A DNA stretch of 37,833 nucleotides from Deltaproteobacteria bacterium UBA2221 (GTDB taxonomy: Bacteria; Desulfobacterota; Syntrophorhabdia; Syntrophorhabdales; WCHB1-27), in NCBI GenBank assembly GCA_002328485.1, contig DCUF01000039.1:1-37833 (forward strand). Reading direction: 5' to 3'. The position numbers and the translations under genes were made by a program. The notes under the pieces were generated by a model. The model was not told the DNA's origin. It worked only from the letters and a program-made list of their open reading frames with translations, and ran no database searches. Numbering within the stretch: position 1 is the first letter of the stretch; every line of letters begins with the position of its first letter. Below, in pieces: positions 23,465 to 31,941 of this stretch.

Positions 23465-24589
23465 ATGGGGACGAACAATCTATTCTTTCTTGAGGTCATA
23501 GAGTGGTTTGACGATGCCGGTATGCAGGTTGCCCACAGGATACCGGAATCCGGATCGGGCGAAATCAAATACGGCGCTCAGCTCATCGTGAGGGACAGCC
23601 AGGCAGGGGTATTCTTCTATAATGGTAAGGCCCACGATGCCTTTGGCCCAGGACGTCACACCCTTACCACCGCCAATATCCCCCTTCTCACAAAGATACT
23701 CAGCGTCCCCTGGGGTCTCACGAGTCCCCTCAGGGCGGAGGTCTATTTCGTCAATATGAAGGTCTTCCCCAACCTGAAGTGGGGTACAAAGGACCCCGTT
23801 GCTTTCAAGGATTCCCAGCTTGGACTTATCAGGCTGCGGGCCTTCGGTATGTTCAATGTACGGGTCACACAGCCGGTACTATTCATAAACTCTCTGGTGG
23901 GTACCGACAAGGTCTACCCTGTCGAGCAGTTGGAGGCCTACCTCAGCAACATTATCGTCTCTCGCCTCAACGACCTCTTCGGCGATACCCTGGATTCCAT
24001 CGTTAACCTCCCGGGACGATACGATGAGATGTCAGAAGAGCTTATCATGCGACTCCAGCGTGACTTCTCGGCCTTTGGCCTCGGCCTCACTGCCCTCTAC
24101 ATAAGCTCGATAACGCCCCCCTCGGACGTGCAGAAGGCCATAGACGACAGAAGCCGCCTGAGCCTCTTCGATGACCTTAATAAGCTGGTGCAAATGAAAA
24201 CGGCCATGGCCATGGAAAAGGCTGCGGAAGCAAGGGGAGAGGCCGGCGCCGGTATCGGCATGGGCCTGGGGCTTATGGTGCCACATATCTTTTCCCAGGT
24301 CTACCAGACGGACCGCCCGAGACGCCCCTCGCCCTCATCGGCCAGCTGCCCTGACTGCAGGCAAGCCATCCCGGGAGACGCCCGGTTCTGTCCTTATTGC
24401 GGACACCAGATCATCGTCATGGATCGCTGCCCTTCGTGCGGAAAGAATCTTCCTGCCCATGCCAAGTTCTGTCCGCGATGCGGAGAAAAGGCCGGTGACA
24501 AAGCCCCTCCAAAACCGTGCACCCACTGCGGATACGAGAATCTTCCCGGGTCGGGCTACTGCAATCAGTGCGGGGAAAAGCTGAGTTGA
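23465..24589 (+). CDS. SPFH-domain protein with C-terminal double zinc-ribbon
   Basis: A 374-residue protein. ATG 23465 has GGAGG seven bases upstream. Residues about 10-250 resemble the SPFH domain of YdjI/virion-core-type proteins (GAQLIVRDSQAGVFFYNGKA, GPGRHTLTTANIPLL, VEQLEAYLSNIIVSRLNDLF, FGLGLTALYISSITPPSDVQ). A helical, Glu/Ala-rich segment and a Gly-rich stretch (about 245-270) follow. The end (about 290-374) has zinc-ribbon pairs: CPDCRQ/CPYCG, CPSCGK/CPRCG and CTHCGY/CNQCG, six CxxC motifs in all, enough for three zinc sites. SPFH proteins form membrane-associated oligomers; YdjI-type function is poorly known. The gene overlaps the start of the next (TTGA). Confidence 0.88.
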   Translation: MGTNNLFFLEVIEWFDDAGMQVAHRIPESGSGEIKYGAQLIVRDSQAGVFFYNGKAHDAFGPGRHTLTTANIPLLTKILSVPWGLTSPLRAEVYFVNMKVFPNLKWGTKDPVAFKDSQLGLIRLRAFGMFNVRVTQPVLFINSLVGTDKVYPVEQLEAYLSNIIVSRLNDLFGDTLDSIVNLPGRYDEMSEELIMRLQRDFSAFGLGLTALYISSITPPSDVQKAIDDRSRLSLFDDLNKLVQMKTAMAMEKAAEARGEAGAGIGMGLGLMVPHIFSQVYQTDRPRRPSPSSASCPDCRQAIPGDARFCPYCGHQIIVMDRCPSCGKNLPAHAKFCPRCGEKAGDKAPPKPCTHCGYENLPGSGYCNQCGEKLS

Positions 24590-25827
24590 GCAACCTTTCG
24601 CGGTACCAAATCGAGCATCAGTGCCCACAGTGCGGTGCTCCTATTGTCCTCAACGAGGATGACCACCTCCTGAGCTGCCCCTACTGCAAGGTGCGTCTCT
24701 ACCTGTCTTTCCAAAGCCATCCCAGATACTACCTGTCTCCTCGCTACCGTGAGGACTCTCCGTTTTTCGTGCCCTACTGGCGGTCAAAAGGTATGGAATT
24801 TGCGGTGCGGGCCGGTGGCATCGAGGAATCCGTCCTGGACAGAACATGGAATGCATCAGGATTTACCTGTTTCCCTTCATCTCTCGGGGCCAGGCCACAG
24901 ACCCGGAGACTAGGCCTTGCCGAACCGGATGGTGAACACAGGCTCCTCCCTGCCCTCGTGCCACCCGACGAGCCTCCCCCTGTGCAGCCACTGCGGCCGC
25001 TCATCGGTGGCGACCTTCTTGAAACTGAAAACCCATTTTTCTTTCGTACCGTTCTCCAGGACACCGCGAGTCTTATCTATCTGCCCGTATTCCAAAGGGG
25101 CACGTTAGTCTACGACGCAATTGATCGTAAAGCTTTGGGACCCAGTCCTAACGGGCTTTCCGCGGCTGATCGACCCGACAATGTTGCCAGTTGGTTCGGA
25201 TACCATTTTACACCTGCCCTTTGTCCGAATTGCGGACACGACGTGGCCGGCGAGAAAGAAAGCCTCATCGTCTTCTGCCAAAACTGTGTGGTCGGTTTCT
25301 CTGTGTCAGGGGGAAAACTGACGGAGGTTCCCCTGGCGGTGGGGAAAGGGGGTTCGAGGACAGCCTCTTTTTTGCCCTTCTGGAGGGTTCGTGTCGAGAC
25401 TGAAGGCCTTCCGTTGCCCCGAGGAACGGGCAAAATACTCCCCGGTGGGCGAAGGGAACAAATGGACAGGGACCATTTCCACTTCTGGGTCCCGGCCTTC
25501 AGGATAAACCCCCGGCTCTTTCTTCGCCTTGCCCATCGGGCAACGATGGCACAGCCCGCCATCGAGCCGACGTCTCTGACCAGTCTATCCTCTGTCGCGC
25601 CCATTACCATTGCCTCAGTGGAGGCGGTGAAAACCGTGAAGATTCTTCTTGCCCTGCTCTCTCCCAAGGACACCGAGCTTCTTCGGGGGCTTCAGGATCG
25701 TTCAGTGAAGGTAAGGGAGCACCTCGTGGTCCTGGTCCCGTTCGAGCAGTCCGGATATGAACTGACGAACAGGCAGATTCAAGCGGCAGTGCATGTCAAT
25801 GCCCTGAAATATGGCCGAAACCTGTAA
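24586..25827 (+). CDS. Large zinc-ribbon protein coupled to the SPFH gene, function unknown
   Basis: A 413-residue protein. TTG 24586 overlaps the SPFH stop (TTGA), with GGGGAAAAG upstream. An N-terminal zinc ribbon (CPQCGAPIVLNEDDHLLSCPYCK with two CxxC) is followed by about 190 residues with aromatic-rich strands such as SPFFVPYWRSKGMEF and LIYLPVFQRGTLVYDAIDRK. A second Zn site (CPNCGHDVAGE...FCQNC) sits near residue 220. The rest has paired aromatic motifs (ASFLPFWRVRVETEG, HFHFWVPAFRINPRLFLRL). The repeated xxPYWR/PFWR/PAFR pattern suggests duplicated domains. A last segment, about 350-413, ends in VHVNALKYGRNL. No catalytic motif or membrane span is seen. Co-translation suggests a complex with the SPFH protein. 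Confidence 0.8.
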   Translation: MSNLSRYQIEHQCPQCGAPIVLNEDDHLLSCPYCKVRLYLSFQSHPRYYLSPRYREDSPFFVPYWRSKGMEFAVRAGGIEESVLDRTWNASGFTCFPSSLGARPQTRRLGLAEPDGEHRLLPALVPPDEPPPVQPLRPLIGGDLLETENPFFFRTVLQDTASLIYLPVFQRGTLVYDAIDRKALGPSPNGLSAADRPDNVASWFGYHFTPALCPNCGHDVAGEKESLIVFCQNCVVGFSVSGGKLTEVPLAVGKGGSRTASFLPFWRVRVETEGLPLPRGTGKILPGGRREQMDRDHFHFWVPAFRINPRLFLRLAHRATMAQPAIEPTSLTSLSSVAPITIASVEAVKTVKILLALLSPKDTELLRGLQDRSVKVREHLVVLVPFEQSGYELTNRQIQAAVHVNALKYGRNL

Positions 25828-25847
25828 CGGGTGTCACAAGCCTGTTT

Positions 25848-26165
25848 TTACTGCTTCTCTTTCCTCTTGATCGGAAAATCGTCCGGATCGGACGGTATCT
25901 TCCCTGCGGTCATCCCACGAAGTTTCTTCATCAGTTCGTGTTCCTCGCCGAGAATCGGCAGGAGTGACTGAATGGCCCGGCCGAGCGTCTCGTTGCACAT
26001 GTCCTGTATCTCATTTCGGACGTCTGTGGGAAGGCCTCCATACAGGTCCACAAGATGCTGAATCCACAGGGGCAGATACGAGACGTCAACCTCACGCTTG
26101 TACACCCATCCTTCCAGTGCCCCTGCCTTTGCCGCAAAATCGTAGATCTGCCGATTAACGCTCAT
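25848..26165 (-). CDS. Hypothetical protein, 105 residues
   Basis: ATG 26165 is supported by GGAGG seven bases upstream. The protein is mostly helical (ALEGWVYKREVDVSYLPLWI, QHLVDLYGGLPTDVRNEIQD, SLLPILGEEHELMKKLRGM) and ends in a basic and acidic tail (FPIKRKEKQ). There is no signal peptide, span or Cys cluster. I recognise no family. It converges with the zinc-ribbon gene 20 bases away; no terminator is evident in the gap. Confidence 0.7.
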   Translation of the reverse strand: MSVNRQIYDFAAKAGALEGWVYKREVDVSYLPLWIQHLVDLYGGLPTDVRNEIQDMCNETLGRAIQSLLPILGEEHELMKKLRGMTAGKIPSDPDDFPIKRKEKQ

Positions 26166-26304
26166 CCATGCCTCCTCAATCAGTCCTTATTTTATGAATA
26201 TCTTCATTGTATCCACCTCCCGGACGCCCTTGTCAACACCTTTCCGCGGGTATGCCTCTATTTTCGCCTCCCCAATAGATCGAAAAGATGAGGCCTCCTG
26301 ATTT

Positions 26305-27031
26305 CTATTTGAAGGTTGTTGCGTTGGTCTCAATAACCCTGCGCAGGTCCTCGAGGCTGAAGGGTTTACTCAGGTAGGTATCCATCCCGGCCGCAAGACG
26401 TCGGTCCCGATCGTTTTCCATGGCATGGGCAGTCAAAGCCACGATCGGAACCTTGCGCTGCACCGTTTCGTTCGAGGCCAGGATCTGTTCAGTGGCTGAA
26501 AAGCAGAACTCGGCCCTGTCTTCATCTGTTTTGCTATGCTGGACGGCAAGCGTCACAGACCCGGTTTCAGAGAATTTGATTCCATAACCGATTAGGTTGA
26601 ACAGGATCTTTCCCGGTCGTGCCGCTTTCCCTTAGAGTATCTTCGTGTGTCTTCGGGTAAAGAGCACTCAGCTTTGAGGCCCTTGGTGTGAGCCCCACCG
26701 TAGACCGGCTATTACCACAATGCTGATAAGGTATCTTCTGTACCACACGCCGGTTCTCTCAAGGGTATGATCACATTCCTCACAGCTGTGGGCACCGTCA
26801 GAAGCCGAGGAAGGTTACCACAACGGGAGTCAACCACAGATTGTGGTCAAGGCTGGGCTGATCGAGATGGAGGATCCACCAGAGCGCGATTCCTGGGCCC
26901 AAAGCCGCAAAAAGCGTGGGCGGGGTGAGGCGGCAGACGAGGGCCACCTGTTCGTGAAAGACCAAGCTTTCAATCGCCTTTTCGGAAGGAGATGTGACAG
27001 TCGGTCCCTTATCTGGAGAAAAACCCGGCAC
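26305..27031 (-). pseudogene. Decayed hybrid sensor histidine kinase
   Basis: Three in-order remnants of one protein lie on the minus strand. First, from GTG 27031, a membrane-type N-terminus: HEQVALVCRLTPPTLFAALG, then spans, ending in a stop at 26798. Second, in another frame at about 26690-26760, GVWYRRYLISIVVIAGLRWG, which resembles the next part of such N-terminal membrane domains. Third, from about 26630, KILFNLIGYGIKFSETGSVT (the N-box of a histidine kinase ATPase domain), joined in frame after FCFSATE to VPIVALTAHAMENDRDRRLA and TYLSKPFSLEDLRRVI, the C-terminal half of a receiver domain. The dimerisation domain, most of the ATPase domain and the phospho-acceptor Asp are missing, so at least two internal deletions occurred. 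Confidence 0.7.
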
Positions 27032-27175
27032 GTGCTACAATCTCTTTAGTATTATCTAACCCGGAAATGATCCACTTTAGATTGGGCGAGTCGTCCCGCC
27101 AGTATACGTCATGCCGCGGTCTTGTTCGTCCGGCAGAGGGACGGCCTCAAGTTCACTATGAGACCGGAGGATCAC

Positions 27176-27900
27176 GTGAATATCTTGATTCTGAACGGCA
27201 GTGCGAGAAGCGAGAAGGGGGTAACCGGCAGGCTCGTCAGGAGCTTTGTCCAGGGGTTGTTGGAAGCAACAGCGAATGTGGCGGAATTCCGGTCGCAACC
27301 ATGAACATATCCCCCTGTAATGCCTGTCTGTCATGCATGCATAAGACCCTGGGCGTATGCGCTGTCGAAGACGATATGCAAGACATATATACGGAGCTCA
27401 AGAAATCGGATGTGCTGTGTCTTGCCACCCCTGTGTACCTCAACAATATGTCCGCCCAACTGAAAAATGTCATGGATCGTTCCATCTGTGGCATGCAGGG
27501 CTTCTTGGCCAAGGACCGTTTCGGAAGGGTTCGGCACACCTTCTCATGGCGCATGCCTGCCAGATTTCTGCTCATAGCAACGTCAGGTTTCCCCGAGATG
27601 GAGACCTTTGAAACGCTCATCGCCACGTACCGTGCCCAAGCCCTCAACTTCGGTTCGGAGCCGGTTGCTGCTATGTGTGTGCCCGGCTCCATTGCCCTGC
27701 AGATGGAACCGGAGAGGCTGGATGGCCACTTGAGCCTTCTCAAACAGGCGGGGTTCGAGCTTGGTTCAAAAAACTCCATAGATGGAGACACATTGAGGCA
27801 GCTCAATACGCCGCCCCTCACCGCCGACCAATACCTGACGGCTGCTGCTAAGTACGAGGGCTGGCTGAGAAGAAAACTGGGCGAGACCAGCCAGGGATGA
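27176..27900 (+). pseudogene. Iron-sulfur-flavoprotein-type NADPH-dependent FMN reductase, frameshifted
   Basis: GTG 27176 with GGAGG upstream begins VNILILNGSARSEKGVTGRL, the FMN-phosphate loop of flavodoxin-like reductases, and runs to EFRSQP-stop at 27304. One base earlier in frame the sequence continues IPVATMNISPCNACLSCMHK, VCAVEDDMQDIYTELKKSDV and LATPVYLNNMSAQLKNVMDR, the rest of the same family, to a stop at 27900. A single base deleted near 27290-27292 (expected EFR then VATMNIS) explains the split. The Cys motif CxxCxxC...C fits an iron-sulfur flavoprotein type. The protein would be about 240 residues. It is a recent pseudogene or an error in the sequence. Confidence 0.78.
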
Positions 27901-28063
27901 AGAGACCCGCAGGCGAACCACATCTGACTTGCTTCGGCAGGTATATAGAAAAGAGGGTGTCGATGAAAAGCAGGCTCCGGGTATCGCAACAAATCTGTTA
28001 TAATTCCTCGAATGAGATCGCAACAGCAGTTGCGCTACTGGCACACGGGGGAGAGAACAACTT

Positions 28064-28474
28064 ATGGCCTACGCAGACATGGTGACATCGAAGACTATTA
28101 GAGAATTGATAGCCATCAAGAGAAACCTGGAACTCGCGGCCGATGAAGTCGGCTGTTTTACCGGTGACGATCCCGATTTGCTGGAGGCAGTGGAGGCAGA
28201 ATTGGGAAAACGCAAAGGTCAGACAACAAAGGACTATTGGGACTGCCATTGTGAGGGGTTCCGTCTCCATTCGAGAGATCAAGACAAATGTCCCGACTGC
28301 GGGGCAAGGCGCGAGGATTCCCCTGACTCCCTTGCGGTCAAAGTGGAAGAAGAGATTCAGCGTCTGAGCAGGGCAATCCAATGCCTCAAAGAAGACGATG
28401 TGTACGCCGTGATCGATAACGCACTGCCGCCAGGGGTAAAGGCACATCTGAAATGGCCGCCGCCTCGGCGATAG
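28064..28474 (+). CDS. Hypothetical protein with central zinc-ribbon, 136 residues
   Basis: ATG 28064 follows GGGGGAGAG. The N-terminal third is helical and acidic (SKTIRELIAIKRNLELAADE, DDPDLLEAVEAELGKRK). The centre has CHCEGF and, 14 residues on, CPDCGARRE, a plausible zinc-ribbon or rubredoxin-like knuckle. The C-terminal third has another helix (VKVEEEIQRLSRAIQCLKED) and ends LKWPPPRR. I recognise no family. It is the first of three plus-strand genes with gaps of 80-140 bases. Confidence 0.65.
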   Translation: MAYADMVTSKTIRELIAIKRNLELAADEVGCFTGDDPDLLEAVEAELGKRKGQTTKDYWDCHCEGFRLHSRDQDKCPDCGARREDSPDSLAVKVEEEIQRLSRAIQCLKEDDVYAVIDNALPPGVKAHLKWPPPRR

Positions 28475-28610
28475 CTTCCTTTCGTGAACGGCGACTGCGG
28501 GGGAAACAAAGTGGAGGGGCAGGCTTCCACTTGGCAAAGTTTATGGGATATGATGATTACCTGTAAGCCCTTGCAGGCCGCAGGGCACCGAAAGAGATGA
28601 GGAGCTGAGG

Positions 28611-28802
28611 TTGAGCAATCGAGTGCCTTCCGACAAGCGAGATAACAAAACCACAAATGTGCCCGAACCGAAAGACATGGTCGTCTACGATCCTGATCAC
28701 CCCCTGTACGAACACCGGCATGTCTGTTTTGTGCTCAGAAAGGTGTCAGATGCCCTTCACGGCCACACGGAGGTGGATTCACCTGAAACTGACGAGTACT
28801 GA
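28611..28802 (+). CDS. Small hypothetical protein, 63 residues
   Basis: The frame starts at TTG 28611, with GAGGAGCTGAGG just upstream as ribosome binding site. It encodes a hydrophilic protein (NVPEPKDMVVYDPDHPLYEH, VCFVLRKVSDALHGH) ending in an acidic tail. No family is recognised. The opposite strand also has an open frame, but without a start signal. It lies 82 bases before the TonB-like gene on the same strand. Confidence 0.45.
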   Translation: MSNRVPSDKRDNKTTNVPEPKDMVVYDPDHPLYEHRHVCFVLRKVSDALHGHTEVDSPETDEY

Positions 28803-28884
28803 GATCCCGGGCCCTTTGGAAACTCAGACCGGTTGAACCGAATGAGACCGCAACGGAAAGATCCACGTAGCGGCTAAAGATAAA

Positions 28885-29679
28885 ATGAAAGATATTCACA
28901 TCAGCCTGCTCGCTTCCATCGCGCTGCACCTCTGCCTACTTGCCTCTCTCCTTCTCCTTGGCCACGGGATGGATCCTGACCTCTCGAAGATCGTCTCCGT
29001 CGATCTGAGATTTCTAAACGATGGGTCCGGGACGGCAAAAGAACCACGTGGCACCAAGGCCATCACGCGAGTCGCAGGACAGGGACCGGGATTCATTGAA
29101 CCAAGCAGTGCGAGCCCAAGGGGAAAACAGAAGGGCCAAGACCTTCACCCGAAGGAGGGGCAGCTCTCAGAGCGTCCCGCACAAGAGGGTATTCCGCACA
29201 CCGCAAGGGCGGCAGGGGGGGGCGAGGGTGAAGGCGGGGTCGTGCAGGTTCAGACGGCTTCTGCCGGCACTCCCCCTCGTAACGGAGTTTTTCAGCCCCA
29301 TGCCGGTTCGGGGGGCGGGCGAGAAGAGACTGAAGGCCTGCTGGGTGCCGCGAGTAAGCCGGAAGGACTCTACCGCGGAGGCATGCTTAAGGGTGGAAAA
29401 GACTTCAGTGCCATACGAGATGCGATCGTCAAGAATATCCGCTACCCCGAAAGGGCGAGGAAGATGGGTTTCGAGGGCAAAGTGCTGCTTTCTTTCGTGG
29501 TGATGGAAGATGGTTCGACGGCTCGGATAAGGGTGGTACAGGGTTCCGGGTTCGGGCTCCTTGATGAAGACGCCAAACGTGCGGTGGCCAGGACAAGAAT
29601 CGTGAAAGGGGTGCCGGGCGGCACTCTGGTCCTTCTTCCGGTCGTCTATTCTCTCAGACAAAGCACAGCAGGGCCATGA
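28885..29679 (+). CDS. TonB-family energy transducer
   Basis: A 264-residue protein with TonB layout. Residues 6-27 are an N-terminal membrane anchor (ISLLASIALHLCLLASLLLL, with the conserved Ser and His typical of TonB anchors). A long Gly/Pro/charged periplasmic linker (about 45-170) is low in complexity. The C-terminal TonB domain (about 175-255) has IVKNIRYPERARKMGFEGKV, SFVVMEDGSTARIRVVQGSG and LDEDAKRAVAR. TonB couples the proton-motive force, through ExbB/ExbD, to outer-membrane transporters. No exbBD or receptor gene lies near, so its partner is elsewhere. The ribosome binding site is weak. Confidence 0.88.
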   Translation: MKDIHISLLASIALHLCLLASLLLLGHGMDPDLSKIVSVDLRFLNDGSGTAKEPRGTKAITRVAGQGPGFIEPSSASPRGKQKGQDLHPKEGQLSERPAQEGIPHTARAAGGGEGEGGVVQVQTASAGTPPRNGVFQPHAGSGGGREETEGLLGAASKPEGLYRGGMLKGGKDFSAIRDAIVKNIRYPERARKMGFEGKVLLSFVVMEDGSTARIRVVQGSGFGLLDEDAKRAVARTRIVKGVPGGTLVLLPVVYSLRQSTAGP

Positions 29680-29695
29680 AGGCCCCGTCTTGATG

Positions 29696-29726
29696 AAAAA
29701 AACGCCGGGGCTATTCGCATCCGGCG
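29696..29726 (-). terminator. Intrinsic terminator of the secreted-protein gene
   Basis: On the minus strand CGCCGG (29726-29721) pairs with CCGGCG (29708-29703) and is followed by seven T (29702-29696), a textbook intrinsic terminator 36 bases after the stop at 29762. It sits between the convergent TonB-like gene and this gene. Confidence 0.8.
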
Positions 29727-29761
29727 TGCTTGGCGCAGTTCGTTTGAATCCCTAATCTCTT

Positions 29762-30238
29762 CTACTTTAGCGTCTCCCAAACAATATTGGCAACGAGGTA
29801 GGGGCCCTCAATTATCCCCACGAAGGCGCCTGTATCGAAGGTGAACTCCATACGCTGTCCATTCCGCGAAGGTGGAACGGTAAGGTACAGCCTCCCATCC
29901 CTCTTTTCAAATCTGGCCAGGCGCTCCGCCGCAACTGACCTGACGCCCCAAGTCGGATAATCAGGAACGATGTACATGATTTCGGCTCTCTCACTGTCAA
30001 GGATCTTCTTTATAATAAGGATGGCCTCCATTCGCCCGGGCGGCGTTCCGTACCAGGTGCCCCACCATTTCCCCGTCTCACCAAAAAAGGCCCGGACTTC
30101 CTGAGGGAGACCCGGGTCCGGCGGAGTGATCGTAACGTTTGACGGAGCAAAAACCGTGGTTGGTCCCCCTGCTGCCGATACGGCCGCAAGAGAGGCCATT
30201 AAGAAAAGCACACAGACTAGGATGGGCAAAACCTTCAT
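29762..30238 (-). CDS. Secreted protein of unknown function
   Basis: A 158-residue protein starting at ATG 30238, with GGGAGG eight bases upstream; the longer frame to 30295 is not needed. Residues 1-22 are a Sec signal peptide (MKVLPILVCVLFLMASLAAV then SA before AGG). The mature part is compact and beta-rich with many aromatic residues (RAFFGETGKWWGTWYGTPPG, AEIMYIVPDYPTWGVRSVA, RMEFTFDTG). The GKWWGTWYG segment recalls small secreted beta-barrel proteins, but I cannot name a family. It has its own terminator. Confidence 0.75.
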   Translation of the reverse strand: MKVLPILVCVLFLMASLAAVSAAGGPTTVFAPSNVTITPPDPGLPQEVRAFFGETGKWWGTWYGTPPGRMEAILIIKKILDSERAEIMYIVPDYPTWGVRSVAAERLARFEKRDGRLYLTVPPSRNGQRMEFTFDTGAFVGIIEGPYLVANIVWETLK

Positions 30239-30452
30239 ATCTTTTCCTCCCGAGGATAACAACGGTCGCCGGCACTGGGCCTTTGTGTACTCCAATGTGT
30301 CACAATCTGCTTCGCCAAGTCAAGGATCGAGTAGAAATCGGATACCCGTCTTCCCAAAGCAGGGGATGGACCCGAGGCCCACGGAAGGGACGGACTTATC
30401 TCTATCTTCGGTATTCCGCCCGCTCCGTCACCATGCTCCCGAGGGTGTCCGT

Positions 30453-31664
30453 CTACTGTATCGCACCCTCCTCACGAAACCGAGTGATCTCATCCTTGGT
30501 GTAGCCTGCTTCCAGCAGGACCTCCTCCGTATGTGCCCCTAAGGCAGGGGCCTCTCTGTGCCAAGATGCGGGTGTCTCGCTAAAATCCCAGGGGAACCCT
30601 ACCATTTTTATCTTGCCCCACGACGGATGGTGCACGTCAATGAAATAATTGTTTGCCAGGGCCTGGGGATCCCGAGAAACCTCTATGGGAGACTGGATTG
30701 GCGTACATATGCAGCCTTCTTCCTTCAGGATCCTTAGCCACTCCTCCCTGGTCTTCGTGGCAAAGCGCTCATCGAGGATGGAGACGAGCTCTCTGGCGTG
30801 TTTGCCTCGTTCCTCCACACTGCCAAATCTGGGGTCGTCCTGCAAGTCCGCGATACCGACAGCTCTACAGATCTTCTTCCAGTACACGTCGGGCTGGAGG
30901 TGAGCTATTACGATCCACGCGTCATCCTTGCACCGATAATGGTTATAGAGGGGATTTCCGGCACTCGCCCTCTCTTCCCTCCCAAATTCCTGCCCGAGAA
31001 CCGCCGGCGCTTCCATGAGAAGACCCAGCATGGCGATTGTGCTTCCCATGAGGGATGTGTCTACCACCTGTCCTTTCCCCGTCTTCTCCCGCGCATAGAG
31101 GGCAATGGTGACACCCCACGCGCACATCAGCCCGCCGATCTCATCCCCGATGCCGGGGAGGATCTGAGCGGGGGGGCCGCCCCTTTCACCGGCGCACATC
31201 ATGAGACCGCTTCTGGCTATTCCCGTGTAATCGAAGGATAACTCCCGCGCCGCCGGCCCTTTTCGGCCCCATCCGGAGGCATGGGCGTAAATAAGCCTGG
31301 GATTGCGGGCAAGGAGGTCATCCGGCCCAATGCCCAGAGATAAGGGTGCATCAATACTCATGTTGTTGACGAAGACATCAGCCTGATCAATAAGCTTCAG
31401 AAAGATCTCTTTCCCCTTCTTGCTCTTGAGATCAATGACGACGCTTCTCTTATTCCGGTTGTTGTGCTCGAAATAGTAGTTGTTTCCCTTGAGACCCGTC
31501 ATCGCCCCGATGATGTTCATAAAACCCCTTGCCGGGTCTCCCGCCTTTGTTTCAATCTTGATGACGTCCGCTCCAAGGTCTCCGAGCCTCACGCCCGCCA
31601 CGGGACCCTGTTGAAACATGGTGATCTCCACGACCTTCACTCCGCTGAGCGGTCCTTGCGCCAT
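30453..31664 (-). CDS. CaiB/BaiF-family (class III) CoA-transferase
   Basis: A 403-residue enzyme of full class III length. The start ATG 31664 has AAGGAGG seven bases upstream. GPLSGVKVVEITMFQQGPVA, LGDLGADVIKIETKAGDPAR and NRNKRSVVIDLKSKKGKE are the conserved N-terminal segments; the catalytic Asp lies in FDYTGIARSGLM; later come GKGQVVDTSLMGS and NPLYNHYRCKDDAWIV. These enzymes transfer CoA between carboxylic acids, often in anaerobic aromatic, carnitine or bile-acid pathways. The substrate cannot be read from sequence; no acyl-CoA dehydrogenase or ligase is adjacent. It is a monocistronic gene. Confidence 0.93.
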   Translation of the reverse strand: MAQGPLSGVKVVEITMFQQGPVAGVRLGDLGADVIKIETKAGDPARGFMNIIGAMTGLKGNNYYFEHNNRNKRSVVIDLKSKKGKEIFLKLIDQADVFVNNMSIDAPLSLGIGPDDLLARNPRLIYAHASGWGRKGPAARELSFDYTGIARSGLMMCAGERGGPPAQILPGIGDEIGGLMCAWGVTIALYAREKTGKGQVVDTSLMGSTIAMLGLLMEAPAVLGQEFGREERASAGNPLYNHYRCKDDAWIVIAHLQPDVYWKKICRAVGIADLQDDPRFGSVEERGKHARELVSILDERFATKTREEWLRILKEEGCICTPIQSPIEVSRDPQALANNYFIDVHHPSWGKIKMVGFPWDFSETPASWHREAPALGAHTEEVLLEAGYTKDEITRFREEGAIQ

Positions 31665-31941
31665 TCTCAAACCTCCTTTAGTCAAACCCTTGTTCCGGCC
31701 CGATCCGATCGGGCTACCGGTTCATCGGCCTACACGTACTCAGATCGTATACCAAATAGCTGCGTTTTCTCCGCCTTGCCTGGACCCGGATCCATCCACA
31801 GCCATTATATCATAACTTAATAGTTCTTCTCGGCACCCGCTTTGATGCAGGAAACAACCATGGGCCCTCCTTCTTCTCGGTGACAAGGTCGGGAGGTGCC
31901 ACATGGACGGCCCCGGGGGGGATCCCGTCCAGCGTGTCCGG

